Shown here: piece after piece, positions 1 through 9,371 of the stretch | Numbering within the stretch: the stretch's first letter is position 1 | Layout of the letters: each line of letters starts with the position of its first letter | Source: Pedobacter panaciterrae | GTDB taxonomy: Bacteria > Bacteroidota > Bacteroidia > Sphingobacteriales > Sphingobacteriaceae | NCBI RefSeq assembly: GCF_013204795.1 | Contig: NZ_JABMKW010000020.1 | Location: 1,178,001-1,242,000 of the forward strand | Reading direction: 5' to 3' | DNA length: 64,000 nucleotides | Made by a program: the position numbers and the translations under genes | Notes under the pieces: model-generated | What the model was told of the DNA's origin: nothing | Seen by the model: the letters and a program-made list of their open reading frames with translations, nothing else | Database searches by the model: none

Positions 1-110
1 AATAAAAAATGAGTGAAATTATTGTCTGTGGAACGATGGCAAGATATAATACTATCTTTTCAACCTTTATATTTTTCATAATGACTGATAATGTACAGAG
101 GGTGGGTCTA

Positions 111-677
111 TTAGTTACGCTTGAACCTAACTTTAATTAAACAGAAGCTATCATCAACGATATCTGCTGGTTTAATGAGCGGACTATTCTGGTCTAAGTA
201 TTTTTTAAGCTTATTACCTGTGTAGTAGCCTATGAATTCATTTTTCTCTTTATCATCCTTGAAAATCAATGTCAATAGCCTTGTTAATAGCAGGTACACT
301 AAACAACTATTAATAAGGTGAAGGAGCAGGCTCGCCGAGTGAAACACTAAAGGATTGTAACCATCCAAACTGTGTAAGAAGGTATAATAAAGTTGATTTG
401 CAGGCGCATATTGACCATGGTAATATTCTGTTAAAATAGACCAGATATTATCGACATTAAATCCACGAGATGTATAGTCATTGATAACTACCCATTGATG
501 GTCCCATTTATTTTGGAACTTATTGTAAAAGACCGGAAAACAGGAAAGTAAGCAGCATAAAACAATCAATAAGTGTATTACAACTTGATTTTTTAGTAGA
601 CTACTGTTTACATTATCGTATGAATGTGAATTTCCACCAGGAAGCATCTTTGCGACGCTAGATATAGTCTTTTTCAT
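111..677 (-). pseudogene. Truncated N-terminal part of a multi-helix glycosyltransferase/TPR-type membrane protein
   Basis: The 188-residue product has a hydrophobic segment near residues 32-50 and another near 112-140. The region around residues 58-110 (WDHQWVVINDY, then YHGQYAPANQLYY and GYNPLVFH) resembles the first periplasmic loop of large Bacteroidota membrane proteins with C-terminal TPR repeats, which usually have several hundred residues. Here the frame ends after about 145 family-like residues with a short charged tail that does not look like the family. I infer a 3'-truncated gene with an unrelated tail. The neighbouring 430 bp on its 5' side contains no continuation. It could instead be a short orphan membrane protein. 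Family assignment is from recall of the motif, not from a search. Confidence 0.45.
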
Positions 678-1190
678 TGAGAGAATTAATAAAGATGATG
701 TTATTGTTTACGAAAATTAGATCATAGTAAATTTCAAAATAAGCTAAGTGTAAAAACGATTTATTATCTTTTAAAAGGGAAGCTCAATCCAATCGTTACA
801 ACTAAATCGTTTTAGTAATTTCGATATAAAATAAGCCGATACTTTTACCTTAAAAAGGTAATGCAATATATTTTTTAATTTTTACAAAATCAAAAAAAAA
901 GATATTTATTTTGATCTAATTAACTCCCTTATGTTTATCCTTTACTACTCAATATGTGCGTATCGAACATATGTTCTATTTTGCATTATTAATCTCTGCA
1001 ATTTTTACTATAGGATACTATTTCGTCGAAAATGGCCGCTTGTTCCGCATTTAAACTGTGTCTTGTCCTACTTTTGCTTGTTATCAAGAAATTTACAACA
1101 ATCTTCAATTGAGAATACTAAATTTAATACAGTACCATTTTTTTGGATGTCCCATAGGTTTTATGTCCGTTTCAGGGTTAACTTCGCCCC
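678..1190. other. Intergenic stretch without a supported gene
   Basis: This is about 510 bp of AT-rich sequence. A plus-strand open frame at 931-1194 exists, but its composition (runs of C, Y, F, L) looks like noise. I see no RNA gene or clear repeat. Confidence 0.4.
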
Positions 1191-1493
1191 TTAATAAATC
1201 CAGTCCTTCGTCGTAACCTGATTAGCTGGAAAAAGATTGTTCACTTCTTTCATTGATCTCTGCCGAAACTTTTTATACCACAGTATTCCCAGCCCAATCA
1301 TCAGGAAATAAACTGTTCCCAGCAAAATTAAAACTCCCGTGTTTATACCCTGCGTGATTGTGTTGCCATTTTTTGCACCTTGTTCCGCATTAATGGAACA
1401 CATAGCACATTGTGCAAAGGATGGTGAGGAATTCACAAATGTCAGAAACAAAAGAAGTACAAAAACAAGAGCTGCATTTGACTTACGTAGCAT
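1191..1493 (-). CDS. Small exported membrane protein with CAMC motif
   Basis: I start at ATG 1493, giving about 100 residues (MLRKSNAALVFVL), because this places a clean signal peptide at the N terminus; the frame is open upstream but that extension is hydrophilic and unlike a secreted protein. After the signal peptide comes QCAMCSINAEQ, then GINTGVLILL leading into one transmembrane helix and a basic tail (WYKKFRQR). Small proteins of this shape (signal peptide, CAMC, one helix) occur near cytochrome oxidase and heme-copper assembly genes in Bacteroidota, as I recall. This fits the DUF420 and cytochrome peroxidase genes of the same locus. The two Cys could bind a metal or form a disulfide; this is inference. 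Confidence 0.6.
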   Translation of the reverse strand: MLRKSNAALVFVLLLFLTFVNSSPSFAQCAMCSINAEQGAKNGNTITQGINTGVLILLGTVYFLMIGLGILWYKKFRQRSMKEVNNLFPANQVTTKDWIY

Positions 1494-1837
1494 TTTAAAC
1501 TTTATCGTTCTGAAGGTTATACTAGAAGGAATAGTTATCCTCATATCTAGAAATGAGCGGCGAACCTCGATTTTCCGCATACTAATAGTAGCTTTCAAAT
1601 CTTTATTAATATCAGTATTAATCAACCGATGGTGATTAGATAAGTGTCTTTGACAGTCAATGCTGCTTTTCTCATAAAAATTGTTAATCATCATATTTTA
1701 GCTTAATTAGGCGTATTTTTATATCTATGTTAGTGTATTGCCATCCGGTTGAAATAAATATTCATCAAGACGATAATCACCATTATGGTGGGGCTGTCAA
1801 CCAAATCAGAAATTTCGGAATCCGGTCATCTTATTAG

Positions 1838-2074
1838 TTAAGGCCAGTAAAGGTTAAACACTTTGGAAATTATCTTCCATTCTCCCTCAACCTTTAATAA
1901 TGACAAATATATAACCTTGTCACTTACGATTTCCTTACTTTCTAGCCGCAATACCTTTTCGCTGTCCTCAAGATCAATATTGATACACAGATCCTGAAAC
2001 AGATTACTAAGCAGGCGGGTTACAGCCAGAAACTGACTTCTACTATTAATATTTGTACGGTATATAATTACCAT
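1838..2074 (-). CDS. Small conserved-looking hypothetical protein
   Basis: A 78-residue protein starting MVIIYRTNINSRSQF. The central part, INIDLEDSEKVLRLE at residues 32-46, resembles a family of small Bacteroidota proteins with a ferredoxin-like beta-alpha-beta fold and a conserved DLED-xVLR core. No signal peptide or membrane helix is seen. It follows the heme oxygenase gene by about 100 bp on the same strand and may be the distal gene of that operon. The C terminus (GEWKIISKVFNLYWP) is unlike the members I recall and could be altered. I do not know its function. Confidence 0.5.
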   Translation of the reverse strand: MVIIYRTNINSRSQFLAVTRLLSNLFQDLCINIDLEDSEKVLRLESKEIVSDKVIYLSLLKVEGEWKIISKVFNLYWP

Positions 2075-2170
2075 TTTAGTTTTTTTAACGATCAGTAAGA
2101 CCTTTCCATTATGTTATCAATTTAAGGGTGATGAAAGTTAGGACTAACCTAATTGTCAGTCCCTGTTTTC

Positions 2171-2716
2171 CTATTGCAGGAAAACATTTGTAAAATGTGA
2201 GAAAGTTTGGTTTGCCGCCTCTATGGCTTCTTGCTCGGAATCTTCATTAATATATCGGTCGAGCACTGAAACAAAGGATGCCCATTTAGCGCCGGTTTCT
2301 GAACCATATCCCCTAAAGAACGAAATACCATCTGTCACCCCACACCGAGCCAGCATCTGGATGATAATTGTACCACCCATTATAGAACCTTCCATTACAT
2401 ACAGCGCGCCGAGCGCTTTAACTGTATTGTCAATGGGGGGAACGGTCACTTCCGGTAGCCCCGTTAGTATTTCTCCCAGGCCTTTGATGTCGTTCGCAAG
2501 GCTGATCGCGTGTCTGCGCTCAGCATAGTCCGGTAGCACTTCATCCGAGATATAAGGCCTTATGGCCTGCTCCAGGCAGTTGAAATAAGCATAAAAGATT
2601 TTCAGAAGACTCGCGTAGTCTTCTTTATTGCGGATAGTCTTTAGTTGAGATATTACCAGTTTTTCCAATTGCTGATGAGCTACCGTAGTATGTTTTCTTA
2701 ATTCTTCGTGTATCAT
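2171..2716 (-). CDS. Biliverdin-producing heme oxygenase
   Basis: The 181-residue product fits the bacterial heme oxygenase (HemO/BphO) family in length and layout. Residues 5-20 read ELRKHTTVAHQQLEKL, in which His14 aligns with the proximal heme ligand. Residues 106-119 read YVMEGSIMGGTIII, matching the glycine-rich distal helix of the family. The enzyme would open heme to biliverdin, CO and iron using an external electron donor in the cytoplasm. It lies 51 bp downstream of the outer-membrane factor of the RND operon on the same strand, so it is probably cotranscribed with the efflux pump. That pairing suggests the pump or its inducer is linked to heme or porphyrin, which is an inference. 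Confidence 0.82.
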   Translation of the reverse strand: MIHEELRKHTTVAHQQLEKLVISQLKTIRNKEDYASLLKIFYAYFNCLEQAIRPYISDEVLPDYAERRHAISLANDIKGLGEILTGLPEVTVPPIDNTVKALGALYVMEGSIMGGTIIIQMLARCGVTDGISFFRGYGSETGAKWASFVSVLDRYINEDSEQEAIEAANQTFSHFTNVFLQ

Positions 2717-2767
2717 AATACTTTAATTTTATAGTTGAATAATAAATGTCGACCAACTCCATCCCGA

Positions 2768-4189
2768 TCAATCTGTACCGCCGCCCAAGCTGCGATACAG
2801 ATCAGCTATAGCAGATAATTCCTGCCTCTTGACAGAAGCCAAATCAAGCTCACTTTGGAGTGCGTTTCCCTGTGCTGTAATTACCTCCAGGTAGTTTGCC
2901 ATACCATTTTGAAAAAGCGAATTGGCATTTGCAGTCGCTTGCTTAAGCGTTGCAACACGTTTAGCCGCAATAAGGTGCTGGTGTTTTAATTTTTCGATCC
3001 TTACCATCGCATCGGATACCTCACCAATTGCTTTTACTACGGTTTGCCGGAAAAGGATAACTGTTTTCTCCCGCTCCATATCGGCTAATTTATACTGTGT
3101 ACTTAATTCCTTATGCTGAAGCAATGGCTGTAGGACACTTGCCCCTACAATGCCGAAGAGTGAGCCGGGAATATTGAACCAATCACTTGCTTTCAGTGCA
3201 TTAACACCGCCACTGGCAGTAATCCGAAGTGCAGGATACATTTGAGCCTTATTGATTCCTACTTTCGCATTCGCGATGACTAAGTCTAACTCACGGCTCC
3301 TGACGTCTGGCCTCCGGCGGACCATGGCTGACTGAACACCCACTGAAAGCTCGTCAGAAAACTTGATTTCATCGAGGATGGCGTGACGGTGGATGCTCCC
3401 TGGCAGTTGGCCAGCAAGGATATGCAGCGCATTTTCCTGCAATGCAATCTCTTGTTCAAGTTGCGGAATAAGCTCTGCCGCCGTAAGTTGCTGCGCTTGC
3501 GCCTGCTGAACAGCCAGGGAGGTAACCTGCCCGGCATTATATTGCACGCTTACTATGCGCAATGTACTGTCATTTAACGCCATGTTACGCTTTGCGACCC
3601 GCAGCTGTTCGTCCAGCATGAGCAGGTTGAAATAACCTTTGGACACGCTGGTAACAAGATCAGTCTGCAAGATTTTTCTTGCTTCATCACTTTGCAGATA
3701 GGCAGCAAGAGCCGATTTATTAGTATTGCGTATCCTTCCCCAGATATCAGCTTCCCAAGAGAGAGTTGCGCCGGCAGAATAATCCTCGATATGATTGGAG
3801 CCTAAAAACTGGCTGGCGGTCATACCGTTGAGGCTGTATTTCGACGGATTAATGGTGTTGGCCGTGGCATTGAAGTCAAGAACAGGCACATTGTTCCACT
3901 TTGATTGTCTTACAACTTGGTGCGCTTCTTCTATGTTTTTAAGCGCGATACTCATGTCAAAGTTTTTTTTCAGGGTGCTGTCGATCAGTACCTGTAATAC
4001 TTTGTCTGGGAAAAAGTTTTTCCATGGCAGAGTACCTATACCCCCAGTGTCTTTTGCCGCCTCCTCATTGAAGGCAATCGGCAATTCCGGTTTGGGGACC
4101 TGTACATCTTTAGAGATTTTACAACTAGCAACCGTAAAAAGCAACCCGATAACTAGGATGATCCGATTATTTTTCATTGAATTTTTCAT
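2768..4189 (-). CDS. Outer-membrane efflux lipoprotein, NodT/OprM family
   Basis: A 473-residue TolC-like channel protein. It opens with a lipoprotein signal (IILVIGLLFTVASC, lipid-bearing Cys23), so it is anchored in the outer membrane. The two internally repeated coiled-coil halves are visible: the first ends near GATLSWEADIWGRIRN (residues 137-152), a strong NodT signature, and the second contains SVQYNAGQVTSLAVQQAQAQ (residues 213-232) and RRRPDVRSRELDL. It ends SIADLYRSLGGG-like (AIADLYRSLGGGTD), typical of the family. It starts 14 bp after the RND pump and completes a tripartite system with the two genes upstream. Confidence 0.93.
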   Translation of the reverse strand: MKNSMKNNRIILVIGLLFTVASCKISKDVQVPKPELPIAFNEEAAKDTGGIGTLPWKNFFPDKVLQVLIDSTLKKNFDMSIALKNIEEAHQVVRQSKWNNVPVLDFNATANTINPSKYSLNGMTASQFLGSNHIEDYSAGATLSWEADIWGRIRNTNKSALAAYLQSDEARKILQTDLVTSVSKGYFNLLMLDEQLRVAKRNMALNDSTLRIVSVQYNAGQVTSLAVQQAQAQQLTAAELIPQLEQEIALQENALHILAGQLPGSIHRHAILDEIKFSDELSVGVQSAMVRRRPDVRSRELDLVIANAKVGINKAQMYPALRITASGGVNALKASDWFNIPGSLFGIVGASVLQPLLQHKELSTQYKLADMEREKTVILFRQTVVKAIGEVSDAMVRIEKLKHQHLIAAKRVATLKQATANANSLFQNGMANYLEVITAQGNALQSELDLASVKRQELSAIADLYRSLGGGTD

Positions 4190-4203
4190 GACTTAAATGC
4201 TTT

Positions 4204-7200
4204 TTAGTTGATTGCTTCAGCTTCGAATACCTGTTCAGGCTTGGGTTCCGAATGAACCTTCTTACTAGTGACTTTTTCATGCAAGGCTTGGAATACTACA
4301 AACAGAACCGGTATAATAAATAGTCCCAGGACGACCCCACTTACCATACCTCCGGCCGCACCGATACTGATGGAGTGGTTGCCCATGGCGGATGGACCGG
4401 TAGCCCTCATCATAGGGGTAATACCTGCCACAAATGCAATTGATGTCATAATAATCGGACGAATGCGAAGTTTAGCAGCCCCCAGTGCAGATTCCACCAG
4501 TGTGTAACCAGCATGTCTGCGCTGCGCTGCAAATTCCACGATTAGAATAGCATTTTTTGACAACAGTCCGATTAACATAATAAGAGCTACCTGGACGTAG
4601 ATATTATTATCAATGCCCGTTATACCAATTGCGATGAAAACTCCGATAATACCAGTAGGCACGGAAAATACTACTGCCAAAGGAAGAATATAACTGTTAT
4701 ATTGGGCACACAATAAGAAGTACACGAATAGTAATGAGAGGATAAAAATGATCACCGATTGGCCGCCAGAAGAGATTTCTTCTCTCGTCATTCCGGAAAA
4801 CTCATAGGAATAACCTGAGGACAGCACGTTTGCGGCTACTTCTCGAACTGCTTGAATTGCATTTCCAGTACTATAACCAGGTTTTGGCACGGCATTCACG
4901 CCTATTGAATTGAAAAGGTTATAACGGGTAATCGCTTCGGGTCCGTATACCCTCTTCAACCTTACGATTGTATTAACAGGTACCATGTCACCTGTTTTAT
5001 TCTTTACATAAATTTCATTCATGGAGGCTGGATCTGCACGTTCTTCCTTATCTGCCTGTACCATGACCCGGTAATATTTACCGAATCGATTAAAGTCTGA
5101 AACCTGGGCACTACCGAAATAGGACTGCATCGTGCTTAACACATCTTTTTCATCAACCCCGAGTTGCTCGATCTTTTCATGGTCAAGGACCATCTCATAT
5201 TGGGGATAGTCTGCACGAAATGTGGTGAACGCAACAGCGATTTCTTTGCGTTTCATTAATTCGGTAATAAAGCGGTTCGCAACTCCACCAAATTTATCCA
5301 ACTTACCGCCTGCCTTATCCTCCAGAACTAAATCAAGTGCATCAACATTGCTGAACCCCGGCACCGTCGGAAAAGAAAACACGAAAATTTGTGCACCTTT
5401 AATAGTGGCAAGGCGCTTTTGCAATTCAGCAATATTTGCACCGACATCGTTAATTTCACCACGTTCGCCATCTTTTTTCATTCTGAAAAAGGCAACGCCA
5501 GAGGATGGACTTGTTGAATTTGTTAGTACATTAAAACCTGCGACTTCGTTGAAGGCAAATTTTGCTTTCATATCTCTCACTTTATTAGCCGCTTCATCAA
5601 GAATTGCCTGTGTTCTGTTCATAGAAGAACCTGGCGGAAGATTCACCGATATAGCGATAAATCCTAAATCTTCCGACGGAATAAAACCTGTAGGTGTTCT
5701 GCGAATAAGCCATCCAGTAATTAGAACTATAAGTACGAGTCCTCCAAGACTAACCCACCTAAACTTGATCATTTTTTTTACCGCTCCCACATATTTACCA
5801 GTTACATTTTCAAATCCTTTATTGAAAGCAAAGAAGAATCTCTGTTTGAAGCTTGTTGGTTTTTCGTGGTGATCATGATTCACATCTTTCAATAATAAGG
5901 CACATAATGCTGGGCTCAGGGTTAGTGCATTCAATGCAGATATGACAATAGCAATTCCAAGAGTAAACGCGAACTGCCGGTAAAATACACCTGCTGAGCC
6001 TTTCATAAAGCCAACCGGGAGAAATACAGCCGCCATTACCAAGGTAATTGAAATGATCGCACCTGTGATTTCATGCATGGCGGCCATGGTGGCTTTCTTT
6101 GGAGTAATGTTCCGATGCTCTAACTTGGAGTGCACTGCTTCGACAACCACGATGGCATCATCCACGACAATGCCGATGGCTAATACAAGGGCAAATAAGG
6201 TCAGAAGATTGATGGAGAATCCAAAGACAGACATAAAGAAGAAGGTACCAATAAGGGCCACAGGGACAGCTATTGCGGGAATTAGTGTTGACCGGAAGTC
6301 CTGCAGGAATATATATACTACGATAAAAACGAGGATGAAAGCCTCAATCAGAGTATGCTTGACCTGATCGATGGATTGATCCAGCATATCCTTTGTATTG
6401 TAAAGTATTTGCTGTTTAATTCCCGGTGGGAAATCCTTCTCCGTTTTTTTTAGAAATTCAGCAACCTTGGTCTGTATTTCCCTTGAATTGGAGCCAGGCA
6501 ATTGTATAACCTGGAACAGAATACTTTGTTTGTCGTTTACTGTGTTTAGCGAATTGTAAGTATAGCTACCCAATTCAACCTTAGCGACGTCCTTGAGTTT
6601 TAACATACTCCCATCAGGATTTGATCTTATGATCATATTCCCATATTCCTCTGGTTTGGTATACTTTCCTGAATATTTAAGGACGTATTCAAAAGAGCGG
6701 TCGCTTGACTCTCCGAATCTTCCAGGAGCGGCTTCCTGGTTTTTGCTTTTGACAGCTGCCATCACCTCGGTTGGGGTGATATTGTAAGTGGCCATTTGTG
6801 CTGGCTTAAGCCAAATTCGCATGGAGTAATCCCTGTTGCCGCCGTACAGTGTTACCTGCCCAACTCCTTGTATACGTTTAAGCTCAGGAATAACGTTGAT
6901 TTGCGCATAGTTAGTAAGATAAGTTGCATCATACAACTTAGGCTTTTCACTCATTAGGTTAATTGCCATAATTAGTGAATTCTGTACTTTTTGAGTAGTG
7001 ATACCAGCCTGAACCACTTCCAGTGGTAAAAGTCCGGTTGCTGATGACACGCGGTTTTGTACATTTACAGCCGCCTGGTCAGGATCAGTACCTAACTTAA
7101 AATAAACTGAAATGGTTAAGGTTCCATCGTTACTCGAAGTGGAACTCATATAGGTCATGTTTTCGACCCCATTAATTGCTTCCTCCAATGGTGGCGCTAC

Positions 7201-7380
7201 AGCGCGTACCATTGTTTCCGCATTTGCGCCGGGATAATTGGCTGATACCTGTACGACAGGTGGGGCTATATCAGGGAATTGTTGTATGGGTAGATCCATA
7301 AGGCCTACCGCACCGAGAATTACCAGCATAATGGAAACCACCGTGGCGATAACCGGCTTATCGATAAAAACTTTTAACAT
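4204..7380 (-). CDS. RND multidrug efflux permease, HAE1 family (AcrB-like)
   Basis: A 1058-residue inner-membrane proton-driven pump. The N terminus (FIDKPVIATVVSIMLVILG) is the usual first helix and PIQQFPDIAPPVVQVSANYP follows. The proton-relay aspartates are present at 407-408 in AIGIVVDDAIVVVEA, the same numbering as AcrB, and the relay lysine is Lys942 in GLLSKNAILIVEF. Two large periplasmic porter/docking loops and twelve helices are expected from the hydrophobic pattern. It is full length. It sits between adaptor (17 bp) and channel (14 bp) genes and belongs to the operator-controlled operon starting near 9.16 kb. Substrate is unknown. Confidence 0.95.
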   Translation of the reverse strand: MLKVFIDKPVIATVVSIMLVILGAVGLMDLPIQQFPDIAPPVVQVSANYPGANAETMVRAVAPPLEEAINGVENMTYMSSTSSNDGTLTISVYFKLGTDPDQAAVNVQNRVSSATGLLPLEVVQAGITTQKVQNSLIMAINLMSEKPKLYDATYLTNYAQINVIPELKRIQGVGQVTLYGGNRDYSMRIWLKPAQMATYNITPTEVMAAVKSKNQEAAPGRFGESSDRSFEYVLKYSGKYTKPEEYGNMIIRSNPDGSMLKLKDVAKVELGSYTYNSLNTVNDKQSILFQVIQLPGSNSREIQTKVAEFLKKTEKDFPPGIKQQILYNTKDMLDQSIDQVKHTLIEAFILVFIVVYIFLQDFRSTLIPAIAVPVALIGTFFFMSVFGFSINLLTLFALVLAIGIVVDDAIVVVEAVHSKLEHRNITPKKATMAAMHEITGAIISITLVMAAVFLPVGFMKGSAGVFYRQFAFTLGIAIVISALNALTLSPALCALLLKDVNHDHHEKPTSFKQRFFFAFNKGFENVTGKYVGAVKKMIKFRWVSLGGLVLIVLITGWLIRRTPTGFIPSEDLGFIAISVNLPPGSSMNRTQAILDEAANKVRDMKAKFAFNEVAGFNVLTNSTSPSSGVAFFRMKKDGERGEINDVGANIAELQKRLATIKGAQIFVFSFPTVPGFSNVDALDLVLEDKAGGKLDKFGGVANRFITELMKRKEIAVAFTTFRADYPQYEMVLDHEKIEQLGVDEKDVLSTMQSYFGSAQVSDFNRFGKYYRVMVQADKEERADPASMNEIYVKNKTGDMVPVNTIVRLKRVYGPEAITRYNLFNSIGVNAVPKPGYSTGNAIQAVREVAANVLSSGYSYEFSGMTREEISSGGQSVIIFILSLLFVYFLLCAQYNSYILPLAVVFSVPTGIIGVFIAIGITGIDNNIYVQVALIMLIGLLSKNAILIVEFAAQRRHAGYTLVESALGAAKLRIRPIIMTSIAFVAGITPMMRATGPSAMGNHSISIGAAGGMVSGVVLGLFIIPVLFVVFQALHEKVTSKKVHSEPKPEQVFEAEAIN

Positions 7381-7397
7381 GATTTAATAATTAGGGC

Positions 7398-8534
7398 TTA
7401 ATTGCTAGCCAGGTTTTCGTTAGATTTTTCAGGTTTAACAGACATGCCATCTTTGAGGGATTCCAGTCCTTTTAATATTAGACGGTCACCTGTCTTTAGA
7501 CCATCGGAGATATAATAGGTATTTCCAATTGAACCGGAAATGGTTAAAGCTACTTGTCGGACCTTATTGCTTTGATCAACTATATATGCAAAAATTTTGT
7601 CCTGCATTTCGAATGTTGTTGCCTGAGGTATTGCAACTACGCCAGCTTGTTTAAGCCCTAGTTTAATCCGGCCTGAATTCCCAGATCGAAGCAAACCTTG
7701 TTTGTTGGGAAAGGTTGCCCGCAGAGTGATTGCTCCAGTAGATTTATCGAATGCGGCATCCACCATATCTAATTTGCCGGGTTGTGGATAAGTAATACCA
7801 CCGGAAAGCACCATGGTTACTGCTGAAGTATTTTTTAACTTTTCTCCGATAGAGGTACCCTTCAAACCATCTTTAAAGGCAACAAAGTCAGCTTCACCAA
7901 CAGAGAAATAAGCATGTACTTCCGTGTTATCAGATAGATAAGATAATGGTTGCGTATCTGATGGGGCAACCAGGCTGCCGGTTTTCTTACCAAAGCGACC
8001 AATATAACCGCTTACCGGAGCTTTGATTGTTGCAAAACCCAGAGTGATTTTCGCATTTCCAGCTTTTGCCAGCGCTTGGATTTCACGAGCGGCCGCCGCA
8101 TCGTAAGCCGCCTGTGAACTTTGTAGTTGATATGGAGAAACCACTTTATTTTGCACGAGCGCCGTAAGTTTTTTTACTTCAATTTTTGCCGTTGCCACGT
8201 CTGCCTTGGCAGCCAATAATTCGCCCTGGGCATTGTTATATTCTTCCTGGTATGGGCGGGTGTCAATCTGGAAAAGCGGTGTTCCTTTTTCGACATAAGC
8301 ACCTTCTTCTACAAATATTTTTTCCAAGATTCCATTGACTTGCGAGCGAATCTCCACATCGGTCTGCCCTTCAAGTTTTGCCGGGTATTCTGTATAAACC
8401 ACCGCATCGGTCTGGTTTACTATTGTCACAGGAACTTCAGGTACAGTCGTGTTCTGTGCCTGTTGGTTCCCCAGTGTACAGGAAGAAAATATGATAGCTG
8501 GAATTATCATTCCATGTAACAGATTTTTTTTCAT
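7398..8534 (-). CDS. RND periplasmic adaptor (membrane fusion) lipoprotein
   Basis: I start at ATG 8534 (MKKNLLHGMII), which gives 378 residues and puts a lipobox (IIFSSC, Cys19) in the right place; the open frame extends upstream but overlaps the previous gene and lacks a signal. Recognisable parts are the lipoyl/barrel-sandwich half (VEIRSQVNGILEKIFVEEGA, residues 66-85), a central alpha-helical hairpin rich in Ala/Glu/Lys, the second lipoyl half (ATIKAPVSGYIGRFG) and the C-terminal membrane-proximal domain. It joins the RND pump to the outer-membrane channel in the periplasm. Confidence 0.93.
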   Translation of the reverse strand: MKKNLLHGMIIPAIIFSSCTLGNQQAQNTTVPEVPVTIVNQTDAVVYTEYPAKLEGQTDVEIRSQVNGILEKIFVEEGAYVEKGTPLFQIDTRPYQEEYNNAQGELLAAKADVATAKIEVKKLTALVQNKVVSPYQLQSSQAAYDAAAAREIQALAKAGNAKITLGFATIKAPVSGYIGRFGKKTGSLVAPSDTQPLSYLSDNTEVHAYFSVGEADFVAFKDGLKGTSIGEKLKNTSAVTMVLSGGITYPQPGKLDMVDAAFDKSTGAITLRATFPNKQGLLRSGNSGRIKLGLKQAGVVAIPQATTFEMQDKIFAYIVDQSNKVRQVALTISGSIGNTYYISDGLKTGDRLILKGLESLKDGMSVKPEKSNENLASN

Positions 8535-8632
8535 AAAGAATTGATTTGATAAATTAGAAATGTGTGATAAAATGAGTGGTGAGCCAAATTTCACCGATAT
8601 TTTTTGCGGGATCATGGGTATTGCTATCATGT

Positions 8633-9160
8633 TTAATGGTGGTAATAAGGCGAAATAAGTAAGTAGACAAGAACACCCGTAAAACTGACATACAACCAGA
8701 TTGGCATCGTCCATTTGGCAATTTTACGATGCCGGTTAATCTGATTGTTTAATCCGAATGCCATTGTAAATAGCGCAAGAGATACGATCAGCGCAGCCAG
8801 AAAAACGTGGGTAAGCAAAACAAAAAAATAAATTCCCCTCAGTATCCCGTCGCCGCCATATTTAGTAGAAGGCGTGGAAAAATGATAAAGCAGATACGAA
8901 AACAGAAACAAGGATGTAAATGAAAACGCAAGGAATACAAATGTTCGGTGCAGGGGTATCTTTTTATGACGTATCGCAAATAGCGCAATCATCAAAGAAA
9001 AAAAGGTCAGGCCATTTAATATAGCGTTGAGCAGTGGAAGCTTTGAAAAATCGTATCCCTTCAATGAAGAAATCTTGGGTAAGAAAAAGGCCAGCGCGAT
9101 TAGACCATTGATAGCAAGGGTTAGCACCCATATAAGAGATTTATAATTTCTTTGTTGCAT
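8633..9160 (-). CDS. DUF420 family membrane protein (oxidase assembly-like)
   Basis: I start at ATG 9160 (MQQRNYKSLIWVL), giving 175 residues; the upstream open extension runs through an operator and is unlikely to be translated. The protein has four to five hydrophobic helices, and histidines at HKKIPLHRTFVFLAF, LLTHVFLAAL and NRHRKIAKWTMPIWLYVS match the DUF420 pattern. DUF420 includes CtaM-like factors needed for heme-copper oxidase assembly in some bacteria, so heme or metal handling is plausible. It is the first gene of the RND operon and has two TetR-type palindromes within 200 bp upstream. DUF420 at the head of an efflux operon is unusual to me. Confidence 0.75.
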   Translation of the reverse strand: MQQRNYKSLIWVLTLAINGLIALAFFLPKISSLKGYDFSKLPLLNAILNGLTFFSLMIALFAIRHKKIPLHRTFVFLAFSFTSLFLFSYLLYHFSTPSTKYGGDGILRGIYFFVLLTHVFLAALIVSLALFTMAFGLNNQINRHRKIAKWTMPIWLYVSFTGVLVYLLISPYYHH

Positions 9161-9273
9161 TAGTTTAAGAATAGGGTTGTGATGGTTGGTCGTGTTAGCA
9201 TCAGAGAATGGCAAATCATCCAGAACATGAATGCATCGAAGAAAAGCTGTAAAAAAAATTGATTTGGGCAGGC

Positions 9274-9297
9274 AAAACATACCATTTGGTATGTTTT
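9274..9297. promoter_or_regulatory. TetR-type operator O1, perfect 11-bp arms
   Basis: AAAACATACCA-TT-TGGTATGTTTT: two perfectly complementary 11-base arms around TT. It lies 114 bp upstream of the DUF420 start and is the best copy of a palindrome found five times within about 1 kb. Confidence 0.8.
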
Positions 9298-9337
9298 TGG
9301 GTATGCAAATTGTTTGATCATAATTGGTATCATTTAC

Positions 9338-9357
9338 AACATACTATTTGGTATGTT
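9338..9357. promoter_or_regulatory. TetR-type operator O2
   Basis: AACATACT-ATTT-GGTATGTT, eight-base arms with one mismatch. It lies between the end of the tetR gene and O1, with centres about 62 bp apart (roughly six helical turns), so two dimers could bind the same face upstream of the RND operon. Confidence 0.75.
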
Positions 9358-9371
9358 TTTACTCAAAAAAA

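Noticed and set aside
931..1194. Plus-strand frame of 87 codons
   Set aside because: Composition is F, Y, C and L rich without a motif; it lies in a non-coding gap and starts with no translation signal.
3286..3577. Long open frames inside the efflux genes on other frames
   Set aside because: Shadow frames of the outer-membrane factor and RND genes with no independent support.
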